Shown here in pieces: positions 32,303 to 44,825 of a DNA stretch of 64,000 bases. The DNA is from Clavaria fumosa (lineage: Eukaryota; Basidiomycota; Agaricomycetes; Agaricales; Clavariaceae). The translations under genes and the position numbers were made by a program. Under the pieces are notes generated by a model. It saw only the letters and a program-made list of their open reading frames with translations, did not search any database and was not told where the DNA came from. The stretch lies in contig OX637797.1 of assembly GCA_951802425.1 (NCBI GenBank), positions 1,674,001 through 1,738,000 on the forward strand. Direction: 5' to 3'. The first letter of the stretch is position 1. The number at the start of each line of letters is the position of its first letter.

Positions 32303-35300
32303 ATGTCGATGCCTCCTTTCCGTCCTCCGCCGGGTGCTGGCTACACTGGCGGCGGTTACGAAGACCCTTTTGCTGGTAGTCAGCCTCATGCTCATTTCCA
32401 AGAGCCTCTGCAGCCATACCCCAGCAACCCTTCTATCACGCCGTTTGGAAGCTCTGTATCATTGCAGCAAGACCAATATGTGGAGGACGATGACACCGAA
32501 AAAGTTCCTCTGAGGACAGGCCAAAGTTTCCAAGGTGGCTTATATCCTCCGTAAGTCCTTAAGACTAAAAAAACAGGGCGAGACCTGTTATTATTTGGCG
32601 ACTTGCTTATTCTTCACCGTATAGGTCTGCGGATGACCCTGGCTCAGCAGATTCGCACACCTATGTGGATAGCGATGGTGCAAGCATCACGTCTGTCTCA
32701 ACTACCGGCATCGAGAGCGCGTGGAGGCGTCGCCAGACCATCAAGCGCGGCGTCGCCCGAAAGGTTGAGCTCACGAAAGGCAACTTCATTGCCGAGTACG
32801 CGGTCCCCACCCCAGTTTTCAGTGCCGTTGAGGCAAGATACTCGGCGGTCAAGTCGACGGAGTTCTCGTTAGTCTCACATCCCATTCGTTTTTCTAGATT
32901 CTAATACCTCGCAACCCCAAATCGCAGGCATATGCGTTATACAGCCGCCACAGTCGACCCGGACGATTTTACTGAAGCTAACGGCTATTCGCTACGAGCG
33001 AAGCTCTACAATCGCCAGACGGAGATTTTGATCGCAGTGACTTCCTACAACGAGGACAAGACCCTATATGCGCGAACTCTTCATGGTGTCATGTTGAACA
33101 TCCGTGACATCTGCAAGACAAAGCAATCCAAGTACTGGAAGCGCTCGGCTGAGGAGGGCCAGCCTGGCTGGCAACGGATCACTGTAGCACTCATCGTTGA
33201 TGGTCTGGAACCTATGGACAAGAGTGTGTTGGATGTTTTGGCGACTGTCGGAGTGTATCAAGATGGCGTAATGAAGAAGCAGGTGGACGGCAAAGATACT
33301 GTGGCCCATATCTTTGAGGTAAGTTTCCTAATTTGACTTTATCATATCGTAACCCTGAATTTACCGCGCCTGTAGTATACCACTCAACTGTCTGTTGATG
33401 CAACGCCCAAACTTGTCCTTCCTCAAGAAGGAGAAGCCCTCAACCTTGTCCCCGTCCAAATCATCTTCATTATTAAAGCTAAGAATCAGAAGAAGATCAA
33501 TTCTCATCGATGGCTCTTTAATGCTATTGGGAGCATGCTGAAGGTGTGCCTTGTTGTAATTTATCGTCTTAGCAGTCATTGACTCTCATCGCAGCCAGAG
33601 ATCTGTGTTTTGCTTGATGCGGGGACCAAACCAGGTCACAAGTCTATCTATTATCTATGGGAGGCTTTCTACAACAACCCTCATCTCGGCGGCTGTTGCG
33701 GCGAAATCCATGCTATGATAGAGGGTGGTAAGAAGCTGCTCAATCCCCTTGTCGCAGCCCAGAATTTCGAGTACAAGATGTCGAATATCCTCGGTGCGTG
33801 TCTTGCCTCCAATTTTTCGGCCGAACTCATCCAATGCTATCTAGATAAACCCCTGGAGAGCAGCTTCGGTTACGTATCTGTCCTGCCCGGAGCTTTCTCC
33901 GCATACAGATATCGTGCTATACTCGGTCAGCCACTGGAACAGTATTTCCATGGCGACCATTCTCTGGCCGATCGCCTGGGTCCGAAGGGTATCTACGGCA
34001 TGAATATTTTTACCAAGAACATGTTCTTGGCCGAGGATCGGATCTTGTGCTTCGAATTGGTCGCCAAACAGAACGACAGATGGACATTGACATACGTCAA
34101 GCCAAGCAAAGCCGAGACAGACGTTCCGGAAACGGCTGTCGAATTGATCGGGCAGCGTCGTCGCTGGTTGAATGGCTCTTTCGCCGCCTCAGTCGTAAGT
34201 TGGTCATTGTGTCTTATAGTGTCACCCCTCACAAGACCCTGCTAGTACGCTCTGGTCAATTTCTACAAGCTTTACAGGTCCGGTCATGGTGTGATCCGCA
34301 TGTTCTTCTTCCATATCCAAGCGCTCGTGCGTAGGCCTCTTCCCCTACATTTAACGCCATTGACATAGTGTCTTCAGTACAATGTTTTCAACTTACTCTT
34401 CTCCTGGTTCGCCTTGGCGAACCTATGGCTCACCTTTAGCATCCTCATCGACCTCTTACCCTCTCTGCCTAAGCCTATTCTCATATTCGGCACTCAGGCA
34501 GTGGTGAGTGATTTGATCTATGCCTCAACTAATATCAGCTGATTGCTTTTTCGTCCCAGACTCATTGGGTCAATCTCGCCCTCAAATGGATCTATCTTGC
34601 TTTCTTGGCCCTCCAGGTTCGTCTCTTTGCTCCGGTTGATGTCGACACGTGCCAATCTCCCAACAGTTTGTGCTTGCTCTTGGCAACAGACCGAAAGGAG
34701 AACGGGCAGCGTATAACATTACCCTATGGTGAGCCCAATTTTACCTTCCTGCAATTGCTACCGATTCAAGCTTTTTTGGGATAGGGTGTATGGTATTCTG
34801 GCTATCTACCTGTTGGTGTGCTCCATATGGTTGACGGTCGAATCCTTCATTGTAAGATCACTCTCCATACATATTCGTCTCTATCTTGACAACGCACATA
34901 GGGTTTGCCGGCGACCCTTAGAGGCCAAACCGCTGCGCAGATCGCTGCATCGTTCTTCTCTTCTCCTGTCGGTGCCCTGATTGCAGCCATGATTTCCACG
35001 TTTGGTGCGCCACGCCGAGTAATTAAATGTACTTCAGCTGACCCTTACTCTCCATAGGCATTTACTTTACTGCTTCGTTCCTCTACGTACGTGTCACTTA
35101 ATATTTCTAATATCTCGCTCACCTTACCTTTGCAGCGCGATCCATGGCACATGTTCTCCAGCTTCTTGCAATATCTTTGCCTCGCACCAAGCTTCACCAA
35201 CGTGCTGAATGTCTACGCATTCTGCAACCTGCATGACGTATGTTCAAACTGGTCCCTGTACCTATTGAGCCGCATTTTGATCGTGCATTATCTAGGTGTC

Positions 35301-35811
35301 TTGGGGTACTAAAGGTAGCGACAAGGTGGATGCTCTACCCTCTGTCTCGTCCTCCAAAAACAAGAGTGCCGCACCCGTCGTCGAGGACACCACTAGGCCG
35401 CAGGAGGACGTAGATGCAGCATTCAAGGAGACGGTCACACGTGCTCTGACCAAAGTGCATGTCAAAGAGGTCCGCGAGAAGCCAACGCTGGACGACCAGA
35501 ACAAAACGTTCCGCACGCGTCTCGTTGCCTTCTGGATGCTTACGAATGCCGCCCTTGCCATTGCTATCGAGAACATCAACGGGTTGCCCGATCCGAACTT
35601 CCAGCGGGAGCAGGCAGAGTTACGCCAGAAGCAGAACATTTACTTCTCCGTCATCCTTTATGCTACGTTTGGGCTGTCTGCCATTCGTTTCTTAGGGGTA
35701 TGTTCATTATTTTCGTCCACGACCACAACTGATCGATTTATCAATTCATCATCTCAGTGTCTGTTCTACTTCTTGAAGCGGAACCTCTTCAGGTGTTGCC
35801 GAAGAAACTAG
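32303..35811 (+). CDS. Chitin synthase, division 1 (class I-III type)
   Basis: Processive GT2 enzyme of the plasma membrane that makes chitin from UDP-GlcNAc. Seen: a hydrophilic Pro/Gly-rich N terminus ([20 protein letters not shown]), then [20 protein letters not shown] and [20 protein letters not shown]. Catalytic signatures are [11 protein letters not shown] (near 33610), FAEDR-type [11 protein letters not shown] (34035) and [13 protein letters not shown] (34150). Then about seven membrane segments run from 34240 to 35800 ([20 protein letters not shown] and others), with a cytosolic loop containing [13 protein letters not shown], and the end [19 protein letters not shown] at 35809. About ten short introns. 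All catalytic motifs are intact; about 900 residues is normal for this division. Confidence 0.95.
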
Positions 35812-35963
35812 ATCTTTTACGTACTGCGACAAAGCTTGCGATGTCTCTTTGTTCCTAATTGGACATTCATTCTCCCAACACTGCTTCTATCATTGATACA
35901 AAGAATTTGAATCCATCATTATAAAATAGAAGACGTGCACATCACTGAACATCGTCAATTTCC

Positions 35964-36809
35964 TCACGAGTACATTCCGCCATGCTCGTGTCGGGGATCG
36001 TCGCTGTTACCATCAACTGTCGTTCGTCTTGGCAGGGCTGACGGTGATGCACCTCCTAAGCTAGCGATCACATCTAGAAGGCTTTCTTCATCATGCATCG
36101 GCGGCAAGGTATCTTGCCATGACACTGGTTGTTGGGGTGGAGCACCAGGGTTGTCAGAGGGAGACGAAAAGAAAGCGCGGCGGCACATGGGACACGAATC
36201 GCGCTTTAAGGCCATGCACAATGTGAGAACTGGCGGCAGAACGAACGAATTAAGCAGGACAGAGAAAAACATACCCCTTCAATAATCCATTTCGAAAGGC
36301 TTTGTCGGCCAGAGCGGCCAGCATCAGATTAGGTTCGAGGAGACAAGAAAGCTCATTAATTGATTGATGAATATGAATGAGTATGAGGACACGCAGCGCA
36401 CTCTTTTCGGCAGAAGATATGACCGCACGTCGCCCGCAGCTGCGTGACTCCGAGGTTCTCGACCGAATACGCGGGAGAGTCCATGGCGAGGGCCATTTCC
36501 TCCTCGGTAAGGAGTGCCAGCAGCGAGTTAAAGCATATCGGGCATTGCGAATCTGTGGGTTTAAGTAGTGCCGGCGAGAAGCCATCTGCATTAGTCAGGG
36601 TTGCGGTCATCGCTCGCGGACGCTGCGTGCCTCGGTGACCGAGCGAGATGATGTCTTCCTCCGTAAGGCGCGGAAGGCTATTGAGTAAGGTCTCTCTTTG
36701 CCTTCATTGATAGATGAGGTAGGTAGGTGTATTTCCCGCGATGGCTTACTCACTGTTGTGATCGGCGGAAAGATTCGACGTCGTCAGCGTTGAGGAAGAT
36801 CAAAGCCAT
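35964..36809 (-). CDS. RING-finger (C3HC4) protein, probable E3 ubiquitin ligase
   Basis: Assembled from four exons: ATG 36809 (MALIFLNADDVESFRRSQ), an intron, LPRLTEEDIISLGHRGTQRP, then CPICFNSLLALL, a long inter-cysteine loop, ATCGHIFCRKE, an intron, SLSKWIIEG, an intron, and RDSCPMCRRAFF. All eight zinc ligands are present in C3HC4 order. The tail is Pro/Ser-rich with DEESLLDVIASLGGA, ending HGGMYS and TGA at 35964. A RING of this form normally recruits an E2 to ubiquitylate substrates; the target is unknown. It resembles the RING gene at 45.0-45.9 kb in ring spacing and exon break after FCR. Confidence 0.8.
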
Positions 36810-37064
36810 TGCAGAAGGACAGGACAGAGCCACACGCACTTACGCGGCTGTGCGAAAGGGAGAATTACGGAGCATACGAGCAGAGAATAACGATACGCTA
36901 AATTCACAGGTAAATAATTTACGTACAGTTGAAGGGACCAAGAAAGGCATGACCAAGAATACAGATCTTTTCCAAAGCGTGCATCCACAGAATTTCTGTA
37001 GTCTCGTCTATGGCCGCGACAGCCAATGCTTACTCAGCCCGTCCGCGCAACTCATTCTTCGTCG

Positions 37065-37731
37065 TCACTGCAAAATGAGCTTAGGTGACGCTGACTGTGC
37101 GCAGCCTTCGACGTCCATGGTCATCATATGCTCTGGCGCTGACCCATTCGGCTGCAGCGTCGCCTTCTCCTCGCCATCGTCCGCATCATCATCGGGCTGC
37201 GCAAAGCACCGCTCGCTGCTGTGCAAGTGCTGAGACGATGACAGCTGCGCTCGGCCCTCGGTATCAATGGTAGAGATTTGCAGTTCTGCTGATGAACTTT
37301 CAAGCAGTGGCATCGCGCGCTTCTTGTTTTCGTCGGCGGCATCCTTGGCGGGCAGTGACAAGGCACCAATAGGCTTGCCGCGAAAGTACCGGTTGCGCTT
37401 CGCTTCGTTCAACTTCTGCGAGCAGGGCGTCATCATGGCATCGGTCGGCGAGACATAGGTTAGACCCCTGCGTCCGTAGGAATATGTTATATAAGGGACG
37501 CGTTAGAAAACACAAAAAAACAAAAAAGCGTAGACGCAGTGTTGTAACGTACGCTGCCTTTGGCATCTTTCTGGCCAGAAGAGCTTTCGCTCCCGTACCA
37601 GGCGCGGGCCCGTTGGTAGTGTTTTTGAGCGGAGCCTGGGGCGGCGCCGCGCGTGCTACTTGATCTGGACGGTGAAGCGGTGCGATAGGAAGAGCGAGAG
37701 GCGAATCGTCCGGGGTCGGGAGTGCCGACAT
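37065..37731 (-). CDS. Spo12-like small protein
   Basis: ATG 37731 starts MSALPTPDDSPLALPIAPLH; the first exon is Pro/Ala-rich and ends near KALLARKMPKAA. After an intron the second exon contains YVSPTDAMMTPCSQKLNEAK, then RNRYFRGKP, followed by an acidic, low-complexity tail ending at 37065. The SPTDxxMTPCSxKL box with a following basic KGKP-like patch resembles the core of the Spo12 family, nuclear regulators of mitotic exit in yeasts. The match is to one short motif, so the assignment is tentative; otherwise it is a hypothetical protein. Confidence 0.6.
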
Positions 37732-38678
37732 GTCTCCAATTGATGATTCCAAGGAGTTCGTGAAGGAGTTTGGTTATGAGCAAAGGAGATGGCAGGAAAT
37801 CAACCTCAAGTCGCGTCGCGGAACAACATAGCACGTGCTCCGAAAGGATGAACACGTGACTGAAATCGCGCACGTGATTTTTAAAGGCAAAGCCGAAGCA
37901 TGTTCATTCTCAAACAAACGACTTCCGTTCACCACTGACGGTACTCGAGTCCTCGAGGATTTCTTCGTGCTCAAAAGACACCGCCATTGCCTTGCATCCT
38001 CGCCATCTTATCTCAACACTACGCATGGATATCTGCAGAAAAGTGACACAAGTGCTCTAAACAGGCACGGCATCTCTCGCTCCGTGCGACAGTGACCGAC
38101 CCAAGCCATGGCTCTGCACGTTCCGAGTTGATCGCCTACGTTTCACGGTTGTGAACTTCCTCCGACACGACGAAACTCATTGACGACGGGGCCGTCTCAG
38201 AATTTTAAAGTTTACGACGCGTGAGAGCGCTGCTACATCGACATTCCCAAATTTGGATAATTTGCAATAATTTAGAGATGCGTTTCATCGCTAAATCGTC
38301 TCGGAAAGTCATCCATCTCATTTGTGATGATTCGCACTACAGTCATCTAACGCGATTTGAGTCAAAACTTAGCACTGCTTTACATAATCCGGAGCATAAC
38401 GCGGGGGTGTTTTCTTTTTTTTCCTTCTTTTTTCACATTTACCACACACATTTGAATTATTTTATTTTATTCTTTATATATAAAAATTCCCTCAACAAAT
38501 TATCATTCGTCATTTATTTCAGGGTCTCCTCGTTTCTTACCCCCCCCTCTCCCTTTTCCCTCTTCCTCCTCTCCTCCTCCTCTCCTCCTCCTCCCCGTCT
38601 GCAGCACCAACGCATACACCTTCGTTGTTGACAACCCCTTTCGTTTTAATACCGTCGCTTTCCTTGGCCGCTCTCGTC
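37732..38678. promoter_or_regulatory. Divergent promoter region, Spo12-like gene and RHB1
   Basis: 0.95 kb between divergent start codons. Near the Spo12-like gene lie three CACGTG boxes (37832-37837, 37853-37858, 37871-37876; 101-145 bp upstream of its ATG). Near RHB1 lie T-rich and CT-rich tracts (about 38410-38440 and 38520-38597), the usual promoter composition of well-expressed fungal genes. Confidence 0.5.
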
Positions 38679-39520
38679 ATGCCTGGTGACATCGTTACGA
38701 AGAAGAGGATTGTCATTCTCGGAGCTCGCTCTGTGGGTGAGCAACCGGCGTCTCCTTCATAATCGCGCGTCTATTCATTGATTGATAAACCTAATTCTAT
38801 GCGCGTTACATTCATGCCAGGAAAGTCGTCGCTCATCATACAATTCATTGAAAACCATTTTGTCGAATCCTATCACCCTACCATCGAGTGTAAATTTTCA
38901 AAGAGCGTCAACTACCAGGGCGTTGAGTACGAGTGTGATATCGTCGATACCGCTGGTCAGGTAAGCTTGTCAGTCACCTCGCATCTTGTTCTTCTTGCCC
39001 ACGCCACCAACCCCAGGACGAGTATTCTATATTGAATTCCAATCATGTCATCGGCACCCACGGTTACGTCCTGGTCTATTCGGTCACATCGCAAAGTTCT
39101 TTCGATATGGTGAACATCATTTATGACAAGATCTCTGTTCTGGAAGGGTACTCGTCCTTTCCATGTGTTATCGTTGGTTCCAAGATGGATCTTGAAACGC
39201 AGTAAGTCTCCGTCTTCCTTGTCGCTCATTCGCCATTCATACTCTTCGATCACTCAGCAGACAAGTTGACCCTCTTGTTGCCAAGGAGTCAGCAGACAGA
39301 TGTGGAGCCGCGTGGGTGGAAACAAGTGCAAAGACCAACACGAATGTTGGTGAGTCGCAAACTCCTTTTCTTTAGGGACCGAGAATCGATACTGAAATCC
39401 TCGACAGCCAAGGTATTCGAACTTTGCGTCGAAGAGATCCTGAAGAATATCCAGAAGCAGACATTTTCTAATGGGACCCCACCAGATTCGTCGTATCTCA
39501 ACAAATGTCTCGTCATGTGA
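38679..39520 (+). CDS. RHB1: Rheb family GTPase
   Basis: Small Ras-like GTPase that activates TORC1 at the vacuole/lysosome. Seen: ATG 38679 MPGDIVTKKRIVILGARSVG, the G1 box GARSVGKSSLIIQF with the Rheb-typical Arg/Ser in place of Ras Gly12/Gly13, effector region ESYHPTIE, G3 DTAGQDEYS, G4 written as SKMDL (the usual NKxD altered to SKMD), G5 ETSAKTN, and the C-terminal farnesylation box CLVM just before TGA at 39518. Short introns fall within the G1 box, after DTAGQ, after KMDLETQ and before AKVFELC. Length (about 195) and motif set match the family. Confidence 0.94.
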
Positions 39521-41301
39521 CTCTGCTCATCTCCGTCTCGCACGCTTTTCTGGGTCGTGATCGCGACGCCGCAATCAACCTAACCCTGCCCATACGACCA
39601 ATCTTTTTTTCTTTTTCGCCTTCTGCTTTTGGTACATCTTCTCTAGGTTCTCGGGGTTTCCACGGATCATCTTTTTCCTACTTTGCCTATCCATTCCCCC
39701 TCATCCTGTATGTCGACCCGCATACTTTTGGCATGGTCAAAGAGGCCACCTCACCCATTTCGTCCTGTGTATATAGTCTGTACTACTAGCCATTTCGATA
39801 GAGCGCCTTCATTGTATACACCCGCCTTCTACGCTGACCTTAATTTATTACCTTTATGCTCTGTTTCGCGCACGAGGCTTCTCACACTTGCGTTTTAGCT
39901 CCGAGGTCGCGGAGATTTGCCTTGTTCCTACTTCGCCATGACATCCCCAAATACTCGCGAGTAGACTTCTGCCCTTTCCAAGAATGTCACTAAATTACCA
40001 TCTTATATGGACTGTGGGGGCGGATCGTCAGTGACCCCCTTATGTCCCTGGCTTATCTTAAGAGTGAGCGCACGGGGATATGTCGTCGAGCGCTTACTTT
40101 CGCACGAACCCTGTACGCCCCAGCCGCTCGACGACACGCGTGCGAATTTTCCGAGCATCGCATATCCAAGTTCAGCGACGAACGAGGCTCTCTCCGTCCC
40201 GACCCTGACAAAAGACGGAGTGTCCCGGTGCTGGGATCTATTGCCAATTTGGATGTCTTGCGTCGTAATCCCTATCATGGGGGGGTCCATTCGAGCGGGT
40301 TCACATGCTCAAAAATAGCGCATCCTGCTCAAGGGCAATGTAGCCACTTTGGACGGAGCTGCTCAACCAAAGACATCAATCGGTAGTGGGGAAAAGGTGG
40401 AGGCAGACATAGACACCCTGCTTCCCGTGACCCTTCCCTAGATTAAAGTACACCGGCGTTCTGAAGCCCGGATGAGAGAGATGCTGGAGCCTCGTAATTT
40501 TGTCAACCTTCTGTCATGCGGACTGTCAGCCGACGGACAATGCGTGGTTCGCGTGTCTGATGGCCGACTTGCTAGCCAGTCTGGCCACCTCTGGGTCTCG
40601 CCAAACGACGGATGAACGAATATGCAGAGGCTTGATAATTTGGTTTGCTCCTTTTGTCAGTCGGGAACAAATCTGACCATGCCTACATCAGGAAAGTTGT
40701 CAGTGTTGGGATTTAGCCACACTGAGGATGCATGCTCAGTGCTCACTATGCGCATCTCACTACTCTGGTCGCGTATTATACACGGCACTCGCTGTACACA
40801 TTCTTCTTCAGCGCTTCGGCGTTTCAGCGATGACACTATGGCGATGACACTATGGCGAGGACGAGCCTGCCATTGTGTCGCACGTGCAGTACCAGGAGTG
40901 GTCGTCATCTGCGGCGGTCTTGCTCTGACACGTGAGTAAATCACTCTAATTGTTGCTCAGACGCTCCACATGTGCTGACGATGTCTGCGTTGCGCTACTG
41001 CGACGTCTTGACTTACGGAGATTCACCACATAGACCCTGACCGATCAGCGGGGGTGAATAGAAATCCAGTTGTGGGGCGAGAACCGAGGAATGACAATGA
41101 TTCCAAAGCGCCTTGGACGGTAAAGCGCGACGTCGCATCCAATTCCGGTTATGGACAGAGACTGAAAGACTGAATATCGGCAATCATGTCAACCCGAAGT
41201 TCCTAAGCGCAACTCACGCTCTGCCCTCGCGACTTGACCTGGCGTCGAGAAGGAGAGGCACTACAGCTCTAGCAGAGTCGCCACTGTTACAGGCGGGATA
41301 A
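39521..41301. other. Intergenic region, no gene recognised
   Basis: 1.8 kb between RHB1 and the convergent snRNP gene. The first few hundred bases are T/C-rich and probably the RHB1 3' UTR. Frames at 40.0-41.0 kb are short, arginine-rich and lack domain signatures. A 14-bp tandem duplication GCGATGACACTATG lies at about 40828-40855. Confidence 0.4.
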
Positions 41302-42232
41302 TCATGAGAACGCTACACCCATAGTCCAACCTTTCTTCAGCGTGAAGCCATCCAAAGCCTCCTTCGCAACGGCCGCCAATGTCGGAGACTCGAACGTTAC
41401 GTGTGCCATCTTGACTTTTGCGTCTTTAGACTCTGGCGCCTGGGCGACACGGGTGGTTTTGAAGCCTTTATATCTGGTGCGCGAACGTCAATACCTGACC
41501 TCAGGGCAACGAAAGAGGATGCTGACTGAGAGAAAAGTACTGAGAGGACACTATCTGTCACCTCCTGTGGCAAATTGGTACACAGTAATGTCGCGGAAGT
41601 TGGATGTCCGCCAGTCGCTGCGTCCGCTGCTTAAATGACAATGAGTACAACCCACGAACAGGCCCAAAGTTCCACCCACCGGCGTCTCGTTCTTCATCGT
41701 CAATCTCCATCTCTTCGTCGTCGTCCTCTTCCTCCTCCTCTGTCGCCTTTTCTCGCTTTTTCGCATGTTGACTATCTGCCGCTTCAGATTCTCGAGGACG
41801 TTTTCCTACACCGTTCTGTTCCGGAACTTGTTGTGCGTTAGCCGACGAGGGGGGAATAAAATTAGGGTCTTCGCGCTTTAGCGTCGCCCATGATTTTGTC
41901 TTCGCGTAGTTGATGCGCTGTTGCGCGAGGGTCGGTATTCACCACAATTAGCTAGAAGGCTAAACCGGATACATCAGCTCACTCACGAGCGGCTTGTCGT
42001 AGAACGTCATGCCTTCGCATGCCCGCATGGCAGACGTCGCGCCTACAAGGTCAGTGAAGACCACGAAGGCCTGCCCCTTCATTTTGCTGCCTTTCAAAGC
42101 GACCACATCGATGATTTTGCCGTGGGTTGTGAATAAGGCGAAGAGCTGTGCACGCAGTTCTTGCTTGTTCACCTTGTCGTTCAGATTGTTTATATAGAGA
42201 GTTGTGTTGGGCCCGTTTGCCGTCGAAGCCAT
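41302..42232 (-). CDS. U1A/U2B''-type spliceosomal snRNP protein (two RRMs)
   Basis: RNA-binding protein of U1 or U2 snRNP. Seen: ATG 42232, TTLYINNLNDKVNKQELRAQ with RNP2 YINNLN, then KMKGQAFVVFTDL (RNP1), RACEGMTFYDKPL, an intron, RINYAKTKSWATLKRED-type RRM1 end, and an acidic linker (EEEEDDDEEMEIDDEERD). RRM2 is TNLPQEVTDSVLSVLFSQ, an intron, YKGFKTTRVAQAPESKDAKV, VTFESPTLAAVAKEALDGF and WTMGVAFS with TGA at 41302. The two-RRM plan with a KxxxAF(V)VF RNP1 is that of the U1A/U2B''/SNF group; fungi usually have one such gene, often called MSL1/U2B''. Two CACGTG boxes lie 54 and 84 bp upstream. Confidence 0.9.
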
Positions 42233-42520
42233 TAAACCTTTGTGCCGAACGACGAGATCAGGTATTGAGCGCTATTGAGCGTGAACACGTGAACACTCGG
42301 GCAATGTCCGAGTGGCACGTGCCGTTCGAATGTATGCAGCGCAGCGAAGAGAAAGACGCGGTTGTACGTGAAGTACGGGTTTTGTATGTAATTTAGCATG
42401 TGAGGTAAGTAGTATGTGCGCGGAAAGTCTGTGGGTTAAATTTGTTTAATCTACAGTGGGTCTGGGGGGCTCTGAGGGATACATCGTTGTGTCTACGTGC
42501 CGTTCCTCCGACATCAAATA

Positions 42521-44420
42521 TTACAACAAGTATCGATATCCGATACCACTGCCTTCTTGCAGTTCACATTCCTCCAGGCTCTCATTCAGACTTCTCAGGT
42601 GCTGCCTGAATAACCAAGCCATTGCGATAGCTAGTCCCATCACTGTCATGCAGATCATATAAGAATAAGCATATCTTGGTTCCCAATATTTCGGCCAGAC
42701 GTAACTGTTAAGCCATGTGCCAGATGAGTGAAGGGGGCGGACAGCTCAGTGAGGCGCACGGGCTTACGATCCAGCGACGTTGCCTAGTTGCGAAAATGCA
42801 TTGATGAAAGCGAGTGCAACTGCGCGTTTGGATGCTGGGTGGGATATAGAATTGCTCGCCCAAGCAAAGAAACAGATGGATCCCGCATAGGATTGTGCCA
42901 TAAGGATGCTGCGGTGTAGGATGCGCATCAGCAGCGCGTTGGCTCAGGGATTGTCCATCCAACCCACAGGGCAATGTAACGCGCGATATTGTTCAGCGTG
43001 GACAGAGAGATAGCAAATCCAACCATGCCAACTACCAGCGGACAAACGATGTGATAGAACCGCTCGCCCATCTTATCCGAATGCCTGCAGAATATTCCGT
43101 GAGTACATGTTAGATGCCATAAAGTAGGGAATAATACATGTTATTGGCGAATGCCACGACCGTCGCGATTATCCAAGGAGGAGCGCACAACAAAAGTGTC
43201 ACAGGTGTTCCGTATCCGAATGTCGCGCACAATGTGGGAAAGAACATGTTGAAACTGAGGCCCAATACCATGAAGAACAACAGTACTGCCAACCACCACA
43301 CTTTGCCATCACTGAAAGCTAAAAATAACCCGGATAAACTGTCAGATTTGGACTCGATCTCGTCGGTGATACCGTCTTCCGTCAAACGCCTGAGAGCGAG
43401 GCGCTGCTCCAGGGGTGTGAGAAAGCTTGAGTTCTCTGGGAAGTCTGGAAGGATGGAAAAGGCAGCAATAGCAACAGCGACGGTCAGGGTGCCCTCGATA
43501 TAGAAAAGCCACCTGGTTTTACAAGAGTAGGTCACTGTGTAGCAAACATAAGCGACCATCACATACCTCCATGCAGCACCACCAATGATACCATCCATGG
43601 TATCTAGGATGGCGGACGCGAGGAGAGCACCCGTTGCATTGCTGATCATGCTCCCACAGGACAATAACGTTGTACGCAAACCAAGCTCACGTCGTTTGTA
43701 CCATTTGGAAAGCAAAAAGAGTGCTCCGGGATAAAAGGCCGCTTCCACGAAACCAAGGAAGAAACGGGCGACCAGAGCACCAGTGAAACTTCAAACAGTC
43801 AAACCATGAGGCAAGGCGGACACGAATTCAGAGCTCACTTGTGTGTAAAGCCTGTAAATTCTCTCAAACGAATTCGAGGAAACTTCGAAATTGGTTTCGC
43901 TTACCAGTCAGAATGGAGATCATACCCCAAACTACCATGCAAGAAGGGAGATAAATAGAAGGCCTTCCCATGCGGTTTAGTAGGAGATTCCTGCGGTATT
44001 TCTCGTAAAAAGTGTATAAATTCAAATAGACAAACGTACGAAGGAACCTGCATAAGAATATAACCGACATAGAGAGAACTGAGTATCATATCGAATTGTC
44101 GTCCTACGAGATGAAGATCTTCTTCAAAACCACGCAATCTAGCTGCTCTGTGTGTCGATTAAGAAGCCAGAAACGAGTGCTTTTAGCTCATAACCACTCA
44201 CGCAGCGTTGTTACGGTCTATCTGCATGGAGTCATTGGTCTCTGACCAGGCGAACTTTGACATCGTCACTCACATAATTGAGGATGTAAATGATAATTAA
44301 AATTGACATCCTTATGTCCAGTTTTCTAAGCAGCTTCTTCTCCAAGACCTCTCTTGCCTCACGACCACCAAATTCGGCGTCATCATCAGTTAGGACAATC
44401 CCAGAGAGATCGTCATGATC
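42521..44420 (-). CDS. MFS permease, anion:cation symporter (allantoate/nicotinate permease-like) family
   Basis: Twelve-segment plasma-membrane transporter for small organic anions. Seen: [32 protein letters not shown]-type loop, RLRGFEEDLHL, SLYVGYILMQVPS, NRMGRPSIYLPSCMVVWGM, RFFLGFVEAAFYPGALFLLS, KWYKRRELGLR, LFYIEGTLTVAVAIAAFSIL, then the second half with LLCAPPWIIATVVAFANN, KRAVALAFINAFSQLGNVAG and the C-terminal tail RQHLRSLNESLEE, ending GYRYLL and TAA at 42521. These are hallmarks of the ACS family (Dal5, Tna1). The frame upstream of EVLEKK stays open ([15 protein letters not shown]) but holds no ATG, so the start is unresolved and 44420 is approximate. The first exon and its upstream region are duplicated at 50.2 kb. 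Confidence 0.88.
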
Positions 44421-44825
44421 TTGTGTTTCAGAGCACAGGACTGTTGTCAGTTTTGCTTCTGGCTGAGTGCAAGAAAGACCAAACCAATGGGGACATAATT
44501 CGCCTCTCTAGAATTACCCCTCCATATACTCTTGAGAAGGGATATCATAGAGAAGAGCGGTGTCTCGAATTGTCAAGATGGTGATCCAAGGGGGCGAGAA
44601 TCACAGCAATGGAGAGAGCTAATTACCAATTCCCCATTTACAGGTGCATTCGGTGAGGCAAACGCAATTGACCCCCCACCACAAAACCGGGGCGAGCGTT
44701 CACACAACTCGAACCAGCCAGAGGTCTTCGGGCGCCTCACCCAAGTCTGAACTATGCGAGGCTTTAATCCCCCGTAAAATAAAATAAAATAATAAAATAA
44801 CAGCACGTGACCGCAACGCCGTGTC
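44314..44825. repeat. Segmental duplication, copy 1 (MFS first exon and upstream region)
   Basis: 512 bp closely matching 50196-50691 with scattered substitutions and small indels. It starts ATGTCCAGTTTTCTAAGCAG and ends CAGCACGTGACCGCAACGCC plus GTGTC. It includes the N-terminal part of the MFS coding sequence (minus strand) and its promoter side. Confidence 0.92.

Noticed and set aside
40007..41060. Several overlapping ORFs on both strands that could be a gene between RHB1 and the snRNP gene
   Set aside because: Short, arginine/serine-rich, no domain, no consistent splice pattern linking them.
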